Shown piece after piece: positions 34,199 to 44,207 of a stretch of DNA of 64,000 bases (within the stretch, counting starts at the first letter, position 1; each line of letters opens with the position of its first letter). The position numbers and the translations under genes were made by a program. The stretch is from the NCBI RefSeq assembly GCF_016863295.1, contig NZ_BOOP01000018.1, positions 205,396 through 269,395 of the forward strand, in the 5' to 3' direction. The notes beneath the pieces were generated by a model. It had not been told where the DNA came from and made no database searches. It saw nothing but the letters and a program-made list of their open reading frames with translations. The DNA is from Planotetraspora phitsanulokensis. GTDB taxonomy: Bacteria > Actinomycetota > Actinomycetes > Streptosporangiales > Streptosporangiaceae.

Positions 34199-35024
34199 AC
34201 GTGTCGACCTCACGGAAGCCGACCCGCCGGTAGGCCGCCCGGGCCGACAGGTTGTAGTCGTTGACGTAGAGCGTCACAAGGGGCGCGAAGTACTTCAGCG
34301 CCTGCTCGACCACGGTGGCCATGCCCGAGACGGCGTGGCCGCGCCCGCGGAAGTCGGGATGCACCCACACGCCCTGGATCTGGCACGCCTGGGGCGTCAC
34401 CGCGCCGATCTCGGCCTTGAACACGACCTGGCCGTCCTCGATCCGGGCGTAGGAGCGGCCGATGCGGATCAGCTCGGCGACCCTCGAGCGGTACAGCGCC
34501 CCGCCGTCGCCGTTGTCCGGAGAGACACCCACCTCCTCGGTGAACATGGCCACGCACGCCGGCAGCAGAACGCCGAAATCCTCGGGCTTGACCCGCCGTA
34601 CGAGCGGGTCGGGCTCGACCGCGGGCGCCGAGTCGGTCACCATGACGGGCTGGGCCCACCTGATCGCGCGGGCGCTGCCCCAGTGCGGTTCGAGACGTTC
34701 CCACAACTGCTCGACGGCGGTGGCGGGCCCGACGATCGAGGAGCAGCGCCTGCCCTGCTTGCGCGCGCGGTCGGCGAAAGCCTGTACGGCCTCCCGGCCG
34801 GCGTTGATCGGCACCAGGTTGGCACCGGCGTAACAGAGGGACACGAGGCCACCGCGCGGCCCGACACCCCACATCTGACCGCCGAGACGCGCGGGGTTCA
34901 ATCCCACGGTTCTGACCCGAGAGGCGACGAAAACGTTGGCGACCGGATCAGCGTCGAGGAGCGCCAGCACCTCTTCGCGATCATTGTCGTCGAGCACGCG
35001 CGACGCCGATGTTCGCAGCATCAC
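34179..35024 (-). CDS. GNAT acetyltransferase with DUF4081 N-domain
   Basis: 281 residues: an N-terminal DUF4081-like half (about 1-125, LALLDADPVANVFVASRV) and a C-terminal GNAT domain (about 140-280) with the acetyl-CoA loop VHPDFRGRGHAVSGM and LYVNDYNLSARAAYRRVGF. This two-part protein commonly lies next to ispG in actinobacteria; here a peptidase gene separates them. TAGGCT stands 7 nt before the GTG, so probably leaderless. Confidence 0.88.
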   Translation of the reverse strand: MMLRTSASRVLDDNDREEVLALLDADPVANVFVASRVRTVGLNPARLGGQMWGVGPRGGLVSLCYAGANLVPINAGREAVQAFADRARKQGRRCSSIVGPATAVEQLWERLEPHWGSARAIRWAQPVMVTDSAPAVEPDPLVRRVKPEDFGVLLPACVAMFTEEVGVSPDNGDGGALYRSRVAELIRIGRSYARIEDGQVVFKAEIGAVTPQACQIQGVWVHPDFRGRGHAVSGMATVVEQALKYFAPLVTLYVNDYNLSARAAYRRVGFREVDTFMSVLF

Positions 35025-35112
35025 GGCCCCAAGCCTACGCGAGCATCCAGGCTTTTGAAGTTACCGATCAGACACGAACGGCAGCTCACCGCTCATGGAC
35101 GCCCGCCGCGGC

Positions 35113-36726
35113 CTACCGGATCGCGACCACTGGCGAGCCCGCAGACAGGCGGCTCACCGGCCGGGGTTCGGGCTGCGCCGGGCAGGCGCCGTCCGTCCGC
35201 CTCGCTCCGCTGCGCTCCGGGGGCAGGCTCGCGTCCCGCAGATAGGCGGCGAGGTGGCGGTCGACGCACGGGTTGCCCGCGAGCGACACACCATGATCTC
35301 CGCCCGCCTCGGTGAGCAGGCGCGCGGTCGGGAAGAGCCGGAGCATGCTCAACGCCCCCTCGTACGGCGTGGCCGCGTCGTGGACCGACTGGATCAGCAG
35401 GACGGGCGGCACGCGCGAGGTCCCCACCTTGGGCGGCGTTCCGCCGCGTTCGGGCCAGAAGGCGCAGGGCAGGTTGTAGACCGCGTTGGGCCAGGCCATG
35501 AAGGGCGCCTTCTCGCTGGCCGCCTCGGCGTCCGCACGCCACCGCTCCCAGCTCCGCGGCCAAGCGGAGTCACGGCACTGGACGCCCAGATAGACGGCGT
35601 AGGAGTTCTCCTCCTTCGCGTCCACCTCCGAATCACTGTGGTACAGCGCCACCAGGCCCGTGACGTCGCCCTTGAGGACGTAGTCGGAGAACGCCTGGGC
35701 GAGCCTCGGCCACAACCTGCTGGAATAGCCGCCCGCCGTGTAGATGTCGTCCAGTTCGCTGGACCCGACGACGCCTCCGGCCGGCCGCGCGTGGAGCCGG
35801 GCTCGCATGGCGTACCAGGCGAAGCTCACCGCCGCCTGCGAGTGGCCCAGGCGGTACACGCTCTCGTTGCGCGCCACCCAGGACAGGAACTCCTTGTGCC
35901 GCCGGTCGAAGCTGTAGTCCTGGGCGATGTTCGTGTCGTACCAGTCCCCCGAGGGGTCGACCACGCTGTCGAGCACCAGCCGGCGGACCCGCTGCGGGAA
36001 CAGCGTCGCGTAGACGGCCCCCAGGTACGTGCCGTACGAGTAGCCCAGGTAGCTGATCTTGTCCTCGCCCAGGGCAACCCGGATCGAGTCCATGTCCCGC
36101 GCGGTGTTCTCGGTCGTGAGGTACGGCAGGAACCAGGCGTACCGGTTGCCGCAGCCCTGCGCGTACTCCCGCGCCCGGGCGACCAGCGCGTCCTCGTCGG
36201 CCTTGACGCGCGGGATGTTGTCCGCGCGCGGCGGGGCGTAGAAGCGCGCGGGATCGACGCAGCTGAGCGCGGGCTCGCTCGCCCCCACGCCCCGGGGGTC
36301 GAAGCCGATCACGTCGAATCTCGCGGCCACGTCCTTCGGCAGGGTGGCCGCCACGTATCTCGCCAGCGACCGGCCGGACGCGCCCGGCCCGCCGGGGTTG
36401 ACCAGCAGCACGCCGAGATGGCCGGCGTCACGGCCGGCCGTACCCCTGACCCGGGTGATGGCCAGGGAGATCTGCTGGCCGAGCGGCTCGGAGTGGTCGA
36501 GCGGCACCCGCACCCGCGCGCACTCCATCGCACCGGCCGGCGGCTCCGAGCGCGGGAGCGGTTGCGGCACCGAGTCCAGGGCCGTGCCCAGCGGCGACGT
36601 TCCGCCCCGGTCGCACGGCCCCCAGGCGATCTCCCGGGCGCGCGCGGCCTGCGCCCCGTCCGGCCCGACCCCGAGCACGGCACCCAGCATCGCGACACCC
36701 GCGACCAACCCGACGACCCGCTTCAC
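35113..36726 (-). CDS. Secreted alpha/beta hydrolase, tripeptidyl aminopeptidase (TAP) type
   Basis: About 537 residues. The signal peptide ends near GAQA; the hydrolase core has NPGGPGASG (oxyanion loop), FDPRGVGAS and the nucleophile elbow GYSYGTYLG (Ser about 230), and a C-terminal TAP-like cap with RVPPVLLIQSVHDAATPYEGA and GGDHGVSL. It should trim N-terminal tripeptides or amino acids from secreted proteins. I prefer the GTG at 36726, with AGGGAG 7 nt upstream; an ATG at 36747 would extend it by seven residues. Confidence 0.88.
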   Translation of the reverse strand: MKRVVGLVAGVAMLGAVLGVGPDGAQAARAREIAWGPCDRGGTSPLGTALDSVPQPLPRSEPPAGAMECARVRVPLDHSEPLGQQISLAITRVRGTAGRDAGHLGVLLVNPGGPGASGRSLARYVAATLPKDVAARFDVIGFDPRGVGASEPALSCVDPARFYAPPRADNIPRVKADEDALVARAREYAQGCGNRYAWFLPYLTTENTARDMDSIRVALGEDKISYLGYSYGTYLGAVYATLFPQRVRRLVLDSVVDPSGDWYDTNIAQDYSFDRRHKEFLSWVARNESVYRLGHSQAAVSFAWYAMRARLHARPAGGVVGSSELDDIYTAGGYSSRLWPRLAQAFSDYVLKGDVTGLVALYHSDSEVDAKEENSYAVYLGVQCRDSAWPRSWERWRADAEAASEKAPFMAWPNAVYNLPCAFWPERGGTPPKVGTSRVPPVLLIQSVHDAATPYEGALSMLRLFPTARLLTEAGGDHGVSLAGNPCVDRHLAAYLRDASLPPERSGARRTDGACPAQPEPRPVSRLSAGSPVVAIR

Positions 36727-36842
36727 CGGCACGCTCCCTCTGCTCATACGGCAGAGGCCAGCTTCCCGGAAGTGATCGGACGGCTACCCCGCGCACACAA
36801 GAACGGTTGACACGATGTAGCCAAGCGGTTGCGTACTGTAAA

Positions 36843-38006
36843 TCAGCGGACGACGACCTCGGGTCCCGGGGCGTCTTCGTCGAGGTCCACCTCGACGCCC
36901 ATCTCCTCGGCCAGGCGCAGGGCCTCCTCGATGAGCGTCTCGACGATCTGCGACTCGGGGACGGTCTTGATGACCTCGCCCTTCACGAAGATCTGGCCCT
37001 TGCCGTTGCCGGAGGCGACTCCGAGGTCGGCCTCCCTGGCCTCGCCGGGCCCGTTGACGACGCATCCCATGACGGCGACCCGGAGCGGCACCTTGAGCCC
37101 CTCGAGTCCGGCCTGGACCTGCTCGGCGAGCGTGTAGACGTCGACCTGGGCCCGGCCGCAGGAGGGGCAGGAGACGATCTCCAGGCCGCGCTGGCGCAGG
37201 TTGAACGACTCCAGGATCTGGATGCCCACCTTCACCTCCTCGACCGGAGGCGCGGACAGCGAGACGCGGATGGTGTCGCCGATCCCCTCCGCGAGCAGCG
37301 CGCCGAACGCGACGGCCGACTTGATGGTGCCCTGGAAGGCCGGCCCGGCCTCGGTCACGCCGAGGTGCAGCGGGTAGTCGCAGCGCTGGGCCAGCAGGCG
37401 GTAGGCCTGGACCATCACGACCGGGTCGTTGTGCTTCACCGAGATCTTGATGTCGCGGAAGCCGTGCTCCTCGAACAGCGAGCACTCCCACAGCGCCGAC
37501 TCGACCAGCGCCTCAGGGGTGGCCTTGCCGTACTTCTGGAGCAGGCGGGGGTCGAGCGAGCCGGCGTTGACGCCGATCCTGATCGGGGTGCCGGCGTCCT
37601 GCGCGGCCCGGGCGATCTCGCCGACCTTGTCGTCGAACTTCTTGATGTTGCCGGGATTGACCCGGACCGCCGCGCAGCCGGCGTCGATGGCCGCGAAGAC
37701 GTATTTCGGCTGGAAGTGGATGTCCGCGATGACCGGGATCTGCGACTTCTTCGCGATCATGGGAAGCGCGTCCGCGTCGTCCTGCGAAGGGACGGCGACC
37801 CGCACGATCTGGCAGCCCGACGCGGTGAGCTCGGCGATCTGCTGCAGCGTCGCGTTGACGTCGGAGGTCAGCGTGGTGGTCATCGACTGCACCGAGACCG
37901 GCGCGTCACCACCGACCGGAACCGAACCGACCATGATCTGCCGGGACACCCTCCTCGAAGCGATCGGCTGGGATCTAACCGAAGGAATGCCGAGATCAAC
38001 AGACAT
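36843..38006 (-). CDS. ispG: 4-hydroxy-3-methylbut-2-enyl diphosphate synthase (IspG/GcpE)
   Basis: 387 residues. Makes HMBPP from MEcPP in the MEP isoprenoid pathway. [4Fe-4S] ligands are visible: Cys280 and Cys283 (SCPSCGR), Cys315 and Glu322 ([11 protein letters not shown]). The TIM-barrel N-domain shows VSVQSMTTT and [14 protein letters not shown] precedes the ATG. In most actinomycetes ispG follows dxr and a site-2 metalloprotease gene; here that protease is absent and a TetR/SDR pair lies between. Confidence 0.96.
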   Translation of the reverse strand: MSVDLGIPSVRSQPIASRRVSRQIMVGSVPVGGDAPVSVQSMTTTLTSDVNATLQQIAELTASGCQIVRVAVPSQDDADALPMIAKKSQIPVIADIHFQPKYVFAAIDAGCAAVRVNPGNIKKFDDKVGEIARAAQDAGTPIRIGVNAGSLDPRLLQKYGKATPEALVESALWECSLFEEHGFRDIKISVKHNDPVVMVQAYRLLAQRCDYPLHLGVTEAGPAFQGTIKSAVAFGALLAEGIGDTIRVSLSAPPVEEVKVGIQILESFNLRQRGLEIVSCPSCGRAQVDVYTLAEQVQAGLEGLKVPLRVAVMGCVVNGPGEAREADLGVASGNGKGQIFVKGEVIKTVPESQIVETLIEEALRLAEEMGVEVDLDEDAPGPEVVVR

Positions 38007-38314
38007 TTCAGTCCCTTTTGCGCTGGCTATCGGGCGACGTCATCAGTTTAGGCAATCCAGCGGGCGCGCTGAGCGGCAGCCGGGCGTCACAGGCTGAAGG
38101 TTTCATCGCCGTTCACCCTCCCATCCCACCTGACCTGGGCGGACGTCCCCCAGGGGTCTGCCCCTGGCACCCCCGGTTCCTTCGCCCGGAGGCAGTCGAC
38201 ATCAAGATCCGGAACGCGTGAGCGCCCGCCTGACCGACTCCCGGAGCCCGGCATGAACGGCATGGAGCGGCCTGGAGGCCCCGCGGTCCCCCCGTGAGCC
38301 CGCCTCGGTCCCGT
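38007..38314. other. Non-coding gap upstream of ispG
   Basis: 308 bp without a supportable gene. It carries the ispG upstream region and, at 38150-38167, a hairpin CCAGGGG-TCTG-CCCCTGG of the kind scattered through actinomycete intergenic DNA. No remnant of the expected site-2 protease gene could be recognised. Confidence 0.6.
38150..38167. repeat. Intergenic hairpin (CCAGGGG/CCCCTGG)
   Basis: Perfect 7-bp stem with a TCTG loop. It resembles a dispersed actinomycete intergenic repeat and could act as a weak terminator upstream of ispG. Confidence 0.5.
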
Positions 38315-38920
38315 TCAGCTCGGCCGGGCTCGAAGCCCTTCGCACACCACGGCGACGAGCCGGCTCAGCGCGGCGCCATGGCTGTCGTCGACGTCGCGTG
38401 AAAGGCAGCCCGCCATGAGGGCCTTCACGTCCGGATAGGTGATGTCGGCCCGTACCGCGCCCGCCTCCTGCGCACGGGCGAGCATGGCGCGCAGCCGGCC
38501 TGACACGTCGTAGCCGGCGTCGGCGGCGGCGGTCTCCACGTCGTAGCCGGCGCCGGCCAGGGCTTCGGCCAGGCCACGATGCGGCGCACCCTCGTGGACC
38601 AGCGTGGAGAAGAAGGTGAAGAAGGCCGTTCCGGCGTCGTGGCTTTCGGCGAGCTCGTCCGCTCTGCCGCTGAGCTGCTCCAAGCGGTCGAGCAGGATCG
38701 CCGCGAACAACTCCTCCTTCGTGGGGAAGTGGCGGCTGACGGTGCCGGTGCCCACGCCCGCACGGCGTGCGATCTCATGTACCGGCACGGACAGTCCCTC
38801 TGCCGCGAAGACCTCGGCCGCCACCTGCAGCACCCGAGCACGATTGCGCCGGGCGTCGGCGCGCAACGCCCTCCCGGGCTTCTGACCGCCGGCGTCGGTC
38901 GCGGTCGGCTTTTTCGCCAT
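38315..38920 (-). CDS. TetR-family regulator
   Basis: 201 residues. HTH about 28-70 (VPVHEIARRAGVGTGTVSRHFPTKEELF), then the helical effector domain with a SBP-type C-terminus (TetR_C_33-like). Divergent from an SDR gene; two copies of a 16-bp palindrome lie in the 103-bp intergenic region. Start at 38920 taken from MAKKPTATD; no strong SD. Confidence 0.88.
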   Translation of the reverse strand: MAKKPTATDAGGQKPGRALRADARRNRARVLQVAAEVFAAEGLSVPVHEIARRAGVGTGTVSRHFPTKEELFAAILLDRLEQLSGRADELAESHDAGTAFFTFFSTLVHEGAPHRGLAEALAGAGYDVETAAADAGYDVSGRLRAMLARAQEAGAVRADITYPDVKALMAGCLSRDVDDSHGAALSRLVAVVCEGLRARPS

Positions 38921-38953
38921 CGCGGAGCCGTGCCCCCTCTCACCGTAGACAAC

Positions 38954-38969
38954 CGGGATGACCGTCCCG
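38954..38969. promoter_or_regulatory. TetR operator copy 1
   Basis: CGGGATGACCGTCCCG, 6 of 7 arm positions paired around AC. Its partner copy is 30 bp downstream. Confidence 0.75.
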
Positions 38970-38983
38970 TATATTCACATAAG

Positions 38984-38999
38984 CGGGACGACCGTCCCG
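38984..38999. promoter_or_regulatory. TetR operator copy 2
   Basis: CGGGACGACCGTCCCG, perfect 7-bp arms around AC, 24 bp upstream of the SDR ATG. The 30-bp spacing (about three helical turns) would place two dimers on the same DNA face. Confidence 0.8.
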
Positions 39000-39023
39000 A
39001 TTCTACCCGGATCGGAGCATCGG

Positions 39024-39989
39024 ATGACCCTGAGCACAAGGCGGCGCTGGACGTCCGCCGACGTACCCGACCAACGAGGACGCACGGCCGTGATCACCGG
39101 CGCGAACACCGGGGTCGGCTTCGAGACGGCCAAGCTGCTCGCCGAGCACGGCGCCACAGTGATCCTGGCCTGCCGGAACGCCGACAAGGCGGCGGCCGCC
39201 GCGGACCGCATCACCGCCTCGGCGCCGGATTCGACGGTCCGCACGCTGCAACTCGACCTTGCGTCACTGGCCTCCGTCCGGGGCGCCGCCGAACAACTCC
39301 GGGCCGACCACCCCCGGCTCGACCTGCTCATCAACAACGCCGGCGGGGTCAGGCCGCGGCACGCGGTCACCGAGGACGGCTTCGAGTCGACCTTCGCGAC
39401 CAACCACCTCGGCCCGTTCGCGTTCACCGGGCTGGTCCTGGACCGGCTGCTGACCGTACCCGGGTCCCGGGTCGTCACGGTGAGCAGCATCGGGCACCGG
39501 CGCGGCACCGTCGACTTCGAAGACCTGCACTTCACACGCGGGTACCGGTACACGCACGCGTACTTCCAGTCCAAGCTGGCGAACCTCATGTTCACCTACG
39601 AACTGCACCGGCGGCTTGCCTCGGCCGGTGTGCCGACCGTCGCGGTGGCCGCCCATCCCGGCAACGCGCGCACCGAGTTCGGTCGCGAGATGCCCCTCCC
39701 GGTCAGAGTCATGATGCGTCCCCAGCTTCGAATGCTCACCTGGTGGCTGATGCAGAGTCCGCAGGTGGCGGCGTTGGCCGCCGTTCGCGCCGCGGTCGAC
39801 CCGGGCGTGCGCGGCGGCGAATATTACGGCCCGCCGGGCCGAGCTCAGTTCACCGGACACCCCGCCCGCGTCCAGTCGAGCGCCCGCTCCCACGACACCG
39901 CGGCCCAACGCCGCCTGTGGCAGGAGTCCGAACGGCTGACCGGCGTCACCTACACCGTCGGGGAACCGGCACCTGTCACACCGTCCTGA
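39024..39989 (+). CDS. Short-chain dehydrogenase (retinol dehydrogenase-like SDR)
   Basis: 321 residues. Cofactor motif TGANTGVGFETA, NNAG, catalytic Ser (TVSSIGHRRG) and Tyr-x3-Lys (YFQSK) are all present, so an active NADP-type SDR. The CRNADK segment after strand 2 supports NADP. GGAG lies about 8 nt before the ATG at 39024. Divergent from a TetR with two operators. The pair sits between dxr and ispG, which are usually linked, and looks like an insertion. Confidence 0.9.
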   Translation: MTLSTRRRWTSADVPDQRGRTAVITGANTGVGFETAKLLAEHGATVILACRNADKAAAAADRITASAPDSTVRTLQLDLASLASVRGAAEQLRADHPRLDLLINNAGGVRPRHAVTEDGFESTFATNHLGPFAFTGLVLDRLLTVPGSRVVTVSSIGHRRGTVDFEDLHFTRGYRYTHAYFQSKLANLMFTYELHRRLASAGVPTVAVAAHPGNARTEFGREMPLPVRVMMRPQLRMLTWWLMQSPQVAALAAVRAAVDPGVRGGEYYGPPGRAQFTGHPARVQSSARSHDTAAQRRLWQESERLTGVTYTVGEPAPVTPS

Positions 39990-40073
39990 GCGGTCCCGGC
40001 CGCTGTTTCCTCCCGGATCACGCTCGCGGCCGATCGACGGCGAGGGCCACGGAGCAAGCCGGCGCGCGCCCCG

Positions 40074-41258
40074 TCAGCCGGGCTGGGCGGTCAGTTCGGC
40101 GGCCCGCGTCCTGGCCCAGGAATCGGCCGCGAGGACCTCCTCGACCGACGACGCGGGACCGGCGGAATGCTCGGCCACGACCCGCTCCACGGTGTCGACG
40201 ATGCCGAGGAACGGCAGGCCCGACTTGAGGAAGGCCTCCACGCACACCTCGTTGGCCGCGTTGTAGACCGCGGGAGCCGTACCGCCCACGGTGCCGACGT
40301 GGCGGGCCAGCGCGACCGAGGGGAACGCCTCGTCGTCGAGCGGATCGAAGGTCCAGGTGTGGGCCGTCGTCCAGTCGACCGCCGGGCTCGCATCGGGCAC
40401 ACGCTCGGGGAAGCCCAGAGCCAGGGAGATCGGCAGCCGCATGTCCGGCGGGCTCGCCTGCGCGATCGTCGAGCCGTCGGTGAACTCCACCATCGAGTGG
40501 ATCATCGACTGCGGGTGGACCACGACCTCGATCCGGTCGAAGCCGATGTCGAACAGCAGGTGCGCCTCGATGACCTCGAGCCCCTTGTTGACCAGGGTGG
40601 CCGAGTTCACGGTGATCACCGGGCCCATGCTCCACGTCGGGTGGTTGAGCGCCATCTCCGGCGTCACGTCGCGCAGTTCCGCCCGCGTCCTGCCGCGGAA
40701 CGGGCCCCCGCTCGCCGTCACGATCAGGCGCCGTACGGCTTTCGCCTCGGCTCCGGACGGGCCCGCCGCCCACAGGCACTGAGCCAGGGCCGAGTGCTCG
40801 GAGTCGACGGGCAGCAGCCGGCCCGGAGCCGCCAGGCGCTTCACCAGCGGCCCGCCGATAATCAGGGATTCCTTGTTGGCGAGGGCGAGCACCCGCCCCG
40901 CCTCGAGCGCCGCGAGCGTGGAGGTCAGCCCGAGCGCCCCGGTGATCCCGTTCAGCACGACGTCGCAGGGCCAGGCGGCGAGCTCGGCCACGCCCTCGGG
41001 ACCGGCGAGGATCTTGGGCCGGGCGCCGTGCGCCGCGAGCGCCTCCGCCAGCGCCGGTACGGCTCCCGCGTCCGCGACGGCCACCGCCTCGACGCCGTAC
41101 GCGGCGGCCTGGCGGGCGAGAAGATCCACCCTGCCGCCGCCGGCCGCGAGTCCCACCACCCGGAACCGGTCCGTCGCGCGGGCCACCACATCGAGTGCCT
41201 GAGTGCCGATGGAGCCCGTCGAGCCGAGCACCACGATCGACCGGGATTGGGAAGTCAC
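40074..41258 (-). CDS. dxr: 1-deoxy-D-xylulose 5-phosphate reductoisomerase
   Basis: 394 residues. NADPH loop [25 protein letters not shown], metal/substrate segment [12 protein letters not shown] and [28 protein letters not shown] identify Dxr, which converts DXP to MEP. I chose the GTG at 41258, which gives the usual family length; earlier starts add a tail with no homology. Divergent from the serine protease gene across about 110 bp. Confidence 0.95.
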   Translation of the reverse strand: MTSQSRSIVVLGSTGSIGTQALDVVARATDRFRVVGLAAGGGRVDLLARQAAAYGVEAVAVADAGAVPALAEALAAHGARPKILAGPEGVAELAAWPCDVVLNGITGALGLTSTLAALEAGRVLALANKESLIIGGPLVKRLAAPGRLLPVDSEHSALAQCLWAAGPSGAEAKAVRRLIVTASGGPFRGRTRAELRDVTPEMALNHPTWSMGPVITVNSATLVNKGLEVIEAHLLFDIGFDRIEVVVHPQSMIHSMVEFTDGSTIAQASPPDMRLPISLALGFPERVPDASPAVDWTTAHTWTFDPLDDEAFPSVALARHVGTVGGTAPAVYNAANEVCVEAFLKSGLPFLGIVDTVERVVAEHSAGPASSVEEVLAADSWARTRAAELTAQPG

Positions 41259-41370
41259 CGTCCCATTGTCCCCGAGGAGCGGGACGTCCACTGCACGCTC
41301 GGAGCCCGGCAGTGCGGGATTTACCGAAAGTAGTCGCACGGGCACTGTTGGTGGTCCAGACTCGGGTGCC

Positions 41371-42939
41371 ATGACTCCGAGCCTCCCCCTGCTTGCCGTC
41401 GTCACCCTGGCCGCCGGGCTTCTGACACCTCCCGCAGGTCAGGGCGATCCCGTAACGGACATCGTGGAGCACGCCGTCGCACCGGCGCTCGGCGGCTACT
41501 GGACTCCCGAGCGGATGGCGCGCGCGATCCCGATCGATCTGCTGCCCGCGATCGGCGAGATGGGCGGCGCCGGGAGGATCGGCGGGATGGCCCGGGGCGT
41601 GTTGCCCGCACCCGGTGGAGCCCCCCGCGGACCGGCGGAGATCCCGCCACCGCCCGCCGCCGGCCTGGACGGACCCGGCAAGCCGCTTCCCGGCCGCGTC
41701 CTCCCCAGCCGTGACGTCACCACCGGCGACCTCACCACCCCTGACCTCACCGCCCCGGCGACGGGACTCTCCCCCACGGAGAAGGCCACGCGGAAGGCCA
41801 CGCGCGACAGGACCGCCCGCGAGAGGGCACGCCCGGTCGAGACCGGCCCCGCCGCGGCGCTCACCGGCCCCGCGAAAAGGCTCGCGAGACCGGCGAAGTC
41901 GCTCGCGAAGCCGGGGAAGTCGCTCGGGAAGCCGGGGAAGTCGCTCGGGAAGCCGGGCAAGAGGCTCGCGACGCCGGGCGAGGCGCTCGCCGCCCCGAGG
42001 CGGGCGCTCACGAATCCGGATCTCCTCGCGGCGGGGCGCCTGCTGCCGCCGCCCGCGAAGTTCCTGCGCGACCAGGGCCGCTCGCTCCCCCGGCCGGCGA
42101 AGCCCGCGGGCGCCCTGCGGCGCGGCCTGGCCCTGCCCGGCGCGGCGGGACAGGAGAACGGCGACGCGGCGCGCCTGAGGCAGTTCAAGTCCGCCCGGCA
42201 GGCCGTGGCTCCGGGCTCGGCGAGGGGCAAGGCCGCGATCGCGGCCCCGGCTTCCACCACGAACGGCTCGCACTGGGCATCGGGCGGCTCGGTGACCAGG
42301 ACGACCGGCCGGGTCTTCCTCACCATGAAGGGCGTCGACTTCGTGTGCTCGGCCAGCGCCGTACGCAGCGCGAACCGGGACGTCGTCGTCACCGCCGGCC
42401 ACTGTGTGAAGGACGGCGCGGGGCCCTGGGCGGAGAACTGGACCTTCGTCCCCGGCTACCAGGGGGGTCGGCAGCCGTACGGCGCCTTCTCCGCCCGGCG
42501 GATGTTCGTGCCCGGGCCGTGGTCGCGAGGGGGAGATGACGACTACGACGTGGGCATGGTGGCGGTGACCCGCCGAGAGGGCCGGCACCTGACCGATCTG
42601 GTGGGCGGGCAGGAGATCGGCTTCTTCCCCCAGCGAGGCGTGCGCACCTACGGGTTCGGGTTCCCCGCCGACCCGCCCTACGACGGCGAGCACCTGCTGT
42701 ACTGCGCGGGCGCCGTCCATGGCGACCCACAGCGCCAGACCCAGGACCAGGGCCTGCGATGCGACCTGACCGCGGGCGCGAGCGGCGGGCCGTGGCTCAC
42801 CGACTTCGACCCCGCGACCGGGCGCGGCACGCTCACCTCGGTGAGCAGCTTCAAGTACAGCAACGACCGCGGCACGATGTACGGGCCCTACTTCAGCACG
42901 GCCACCAGGGACCTCTTCCAGCTGGCCGAGGGCGCCTGA
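41371..42939 (+). CDS. Secreted trypsin-like serine protease with heptad-repeat pro-region
   Basis: 522 residues. Signal peptide (about 1-24), a long basic pro-region (25-300) and a chymotrypsin-fold protease (about 305-520) with His343 (VTAGHC), Asp393 (DYDVGMVAV) and Ser471 (GASGGPW), similar to V8/glutamyl-type peptidases. Four Cys (326, 345, 445, 464) could form two disulfides. Residues 167-215 are seven units of a proline-led heptad (PxKSLxK-like). ATG at 41371; SD weak. Confidence 0.87.
   Translation: MTPSLPLLAVVTLAAGLLTPPAGQGDPVTDIVEHAVAPALGGYWTPERMARAIPIDLLPAIGEMGGAGRIGGMARGVLPAPGGAPRGPAEIPPPPAAGLDGPGKPLPGRVLPSRDVTTGDLTTPDLTAPATGLSPTEKATRKATRDRTARERARPVETGPAAALTGPAKRLARPAKSLAKPGKSLGKPGKSLGKPGKRLATPGEALAAPRRALTNPDLLAAGRLLPPPAKFLRDQGRSLPRPAKPAGALRRGLALPGAAGQENGDAARLRQFKSARQAVAPGSARGKAAIAAPASTTNGSHWASGGSVTRTTGRVFLTMKGVDFVCSASAVRSANRDVVVTAGHCVKDGAGPWAENWTFVPGYQGGRQPYGAFSARRMFVPGPWSRGGDDDYDVGMVAVTRREGRHLTDLVGGQEIGFFPQRGVRTYGFGFPADPPYDGEHLLYCAGAVHGDPQRQTQDQGLRCDLTAGASGGPWLTDFDPATGRGTLTSVSSFKYSNDRGTMYGPYFSTATRDLFQLAEGA
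41869..42015 (+). repeat. 21-bp in-frame tandem repeats in the protease pro-region
   Basis: Seven consecutive 21-bp units encoding [49 protein letters not shown]. Units 3 and 4 are near-identical at the DNA level, indicating recent duplication. Confidence 0.85.
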
Positions 42940-42961
42940 CCGGGCCCGCGGTTCGCCGGGT

Positions 42962-43891
42962 TCAGGCGAGCGGGTTCAGCGGCTCGGCCTTGTCCTCGTC
43001 GACGATGTCGACGGCCGACCTGACGATGACCGGGTCGGGCAGCCCGACGACCGACAGGTCCTTGTCCTCGTACTCGAACAGCGACAACACGTAGCGCATG
43101 GCCGCCAGGCGCCCGCGCTTCTTGTCATTGCTCTTGATGATCGTCCAGGGCGCGTCGGCCGTGTCGGTGTTGAGGAAGATGTCCTCCTTGGCGCGGGTGT
43201 AGTCGTCCCACAGATCCAGCGAGGCGATGTCCATCGGCGACAGTTTCCACTGCCTGACCGGGTCGACCTGGCGGATCACGAACCGCGTGCGCTGCTCGGC
43301 CCGCGACACGGAGAACCACAGCTTGACCAGGTGGATCCCGTCGCGCACGAGCATCCGCTCGAACTGCGGCGCCTGGTTCATGAACTCCACGTACTCCTCG
43401 TGGCTGCAAAAGCCCATGACCCGCTCGACCCCGGCCCGGTTGTACCAGGACCGGTCGAACAGCACGATCTCCCCCGCGGCCGGCAGGTGGTTGACGTAGC
43501 GCTGGAAGTACCACTGCGTGCGCTCACGCTCGGACGGCTTCTCCAGCGCGACCACCTTGGCCCCGCGCGGATTGAGGTGCTCCATGAACCGTTTGATCGT
43601 GCCACCCTTGCCCGCCGCGTCGCGCCCCTCGAAGAGGATCACCAGCCGGCCGCCGGTGTCCTTCAGCCAGTACTGCAGCTTGAGGAGCTCGATCTGGAGC
43701 AGCCGCTTGTCGCGGTCGTAGACGGCCCTGGGCATCCGCTCCCGGTAAGGGTAGTGCTCGCGCCAGGTGTCGACCGGTCTGCCGTCGGCCCGTACGAGGA
43801 TGGGATCGTCGTCGTCGTTGTCCACCACCGTCAGCCCGGGCGTACGGCGCAGGAGTTCCCAGTCGCCCACCTTGTCCGGCAGTTCGGTCAT
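42962..43891 (-). CDS. ppk2: Polyphosphate kinase 2 (PPK2)
   Basis: 309 residues. Walker A FEGRDAAGKGGTIK (87-100) and the catalytic/lid motif FDRSWYNRAGVERVMGF (145-161) define single-domain PPK2, which moves phosphate between polyphosphate and nucleotides. The ATG at 43891 has AGGAG 8 nt upstream. It sits just downstream of the phosphate transporter genes, on the same strand. Confidence 0.95.
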   Translation of the reverse strand: MTELPDKVGDWELLRRTPGLTVVDNDDDDPILVRADGRPVDTWREHYPYRERMPRAVYDRDKRLLQIELLKLQYWLKDTGGRLVILFEGRDAAGKGGTIKRFMEHLNPRGAKVVALEKPSERERTQWYFQRYVNHLPAAGEIVLFDRSWYNRAGVERVMGFCSHEEYVEFMNQAPQFERMLVRDGIHLVKLWFSVSRAEQRTRFVIRQVDPVRQWKLSPMDIASLDLWDDYTRAKEDIFLNTDTADAPWTIIKSNDKKRGRLAAMRYVLSLFEYEDKDLSVVGLPDPVIVRSAVDIVDEDKAEPLNPLA

Positions 43892-43976
43892 GTAAACATC
43901 TCCTGACCTCGAAAGTCCCGCAGAAGTCGGTGACACTACACAACCATCTCAAACAGGAGATTGCGGGCGAGCACCG

Positions 43977-44207
43977 TCACTTCTTCAACATCACGTACAA
44001 CCCGAGCGCGGCCCCCGCGACGACGAGCGTGAAGCACACCACCGCGACCGCCAGGCCCGCCGCACCGGCCCGGGACGCCGCATTGGAGGGCATGCGCGTG
44101 GACAGCCCGGCCAGGCCCACGGCGAACAGGGCGACGAGGCCCACACCTCCGGCCAGACCGGCGACCAGCACCTTCCAGAGAGAGTCGATGTCGACGTACT
44201 GGTTCAT
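43977..44207 (-). CDS. Small two-helix membrane protein, Pit-associated
   Basis: 76 residues with two hydrophobic helices (about 11-34 and 47-73) joined by a short basic loop. The ATG overlaps the TGA of the phosphate transporter (ATGA), with GGAG 8 nt upstream, so it is co-translated. Function unknown; it may assist the Pit carrier. Similar small genes follow pit in actinomycetes as I recall. Confidence 0.78.
   Translation of the reverse strand: MNQYVDIDSLWKVLVAGLAGGVGLVALFAVGLAGLSTRMPSNAASRAGAAGLAVAVVCFTLVVAGAALGLYVMLKK

Noticed and set aside
38018..38221. Short plus-strand frame in the gap upstream of ispG, considered as a remnant of the missing site-2 protease
   Set aside because: It lacks HExxH or other M50 motifs and is on the opposite strand to the expected gene.
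40018..42720. Open frame of about 900 codons on the minus strand, spanning dxr and the protease region
   Set aside because: It is a shadow of dxr in another frame and antisense to the protease; no domain is visible.
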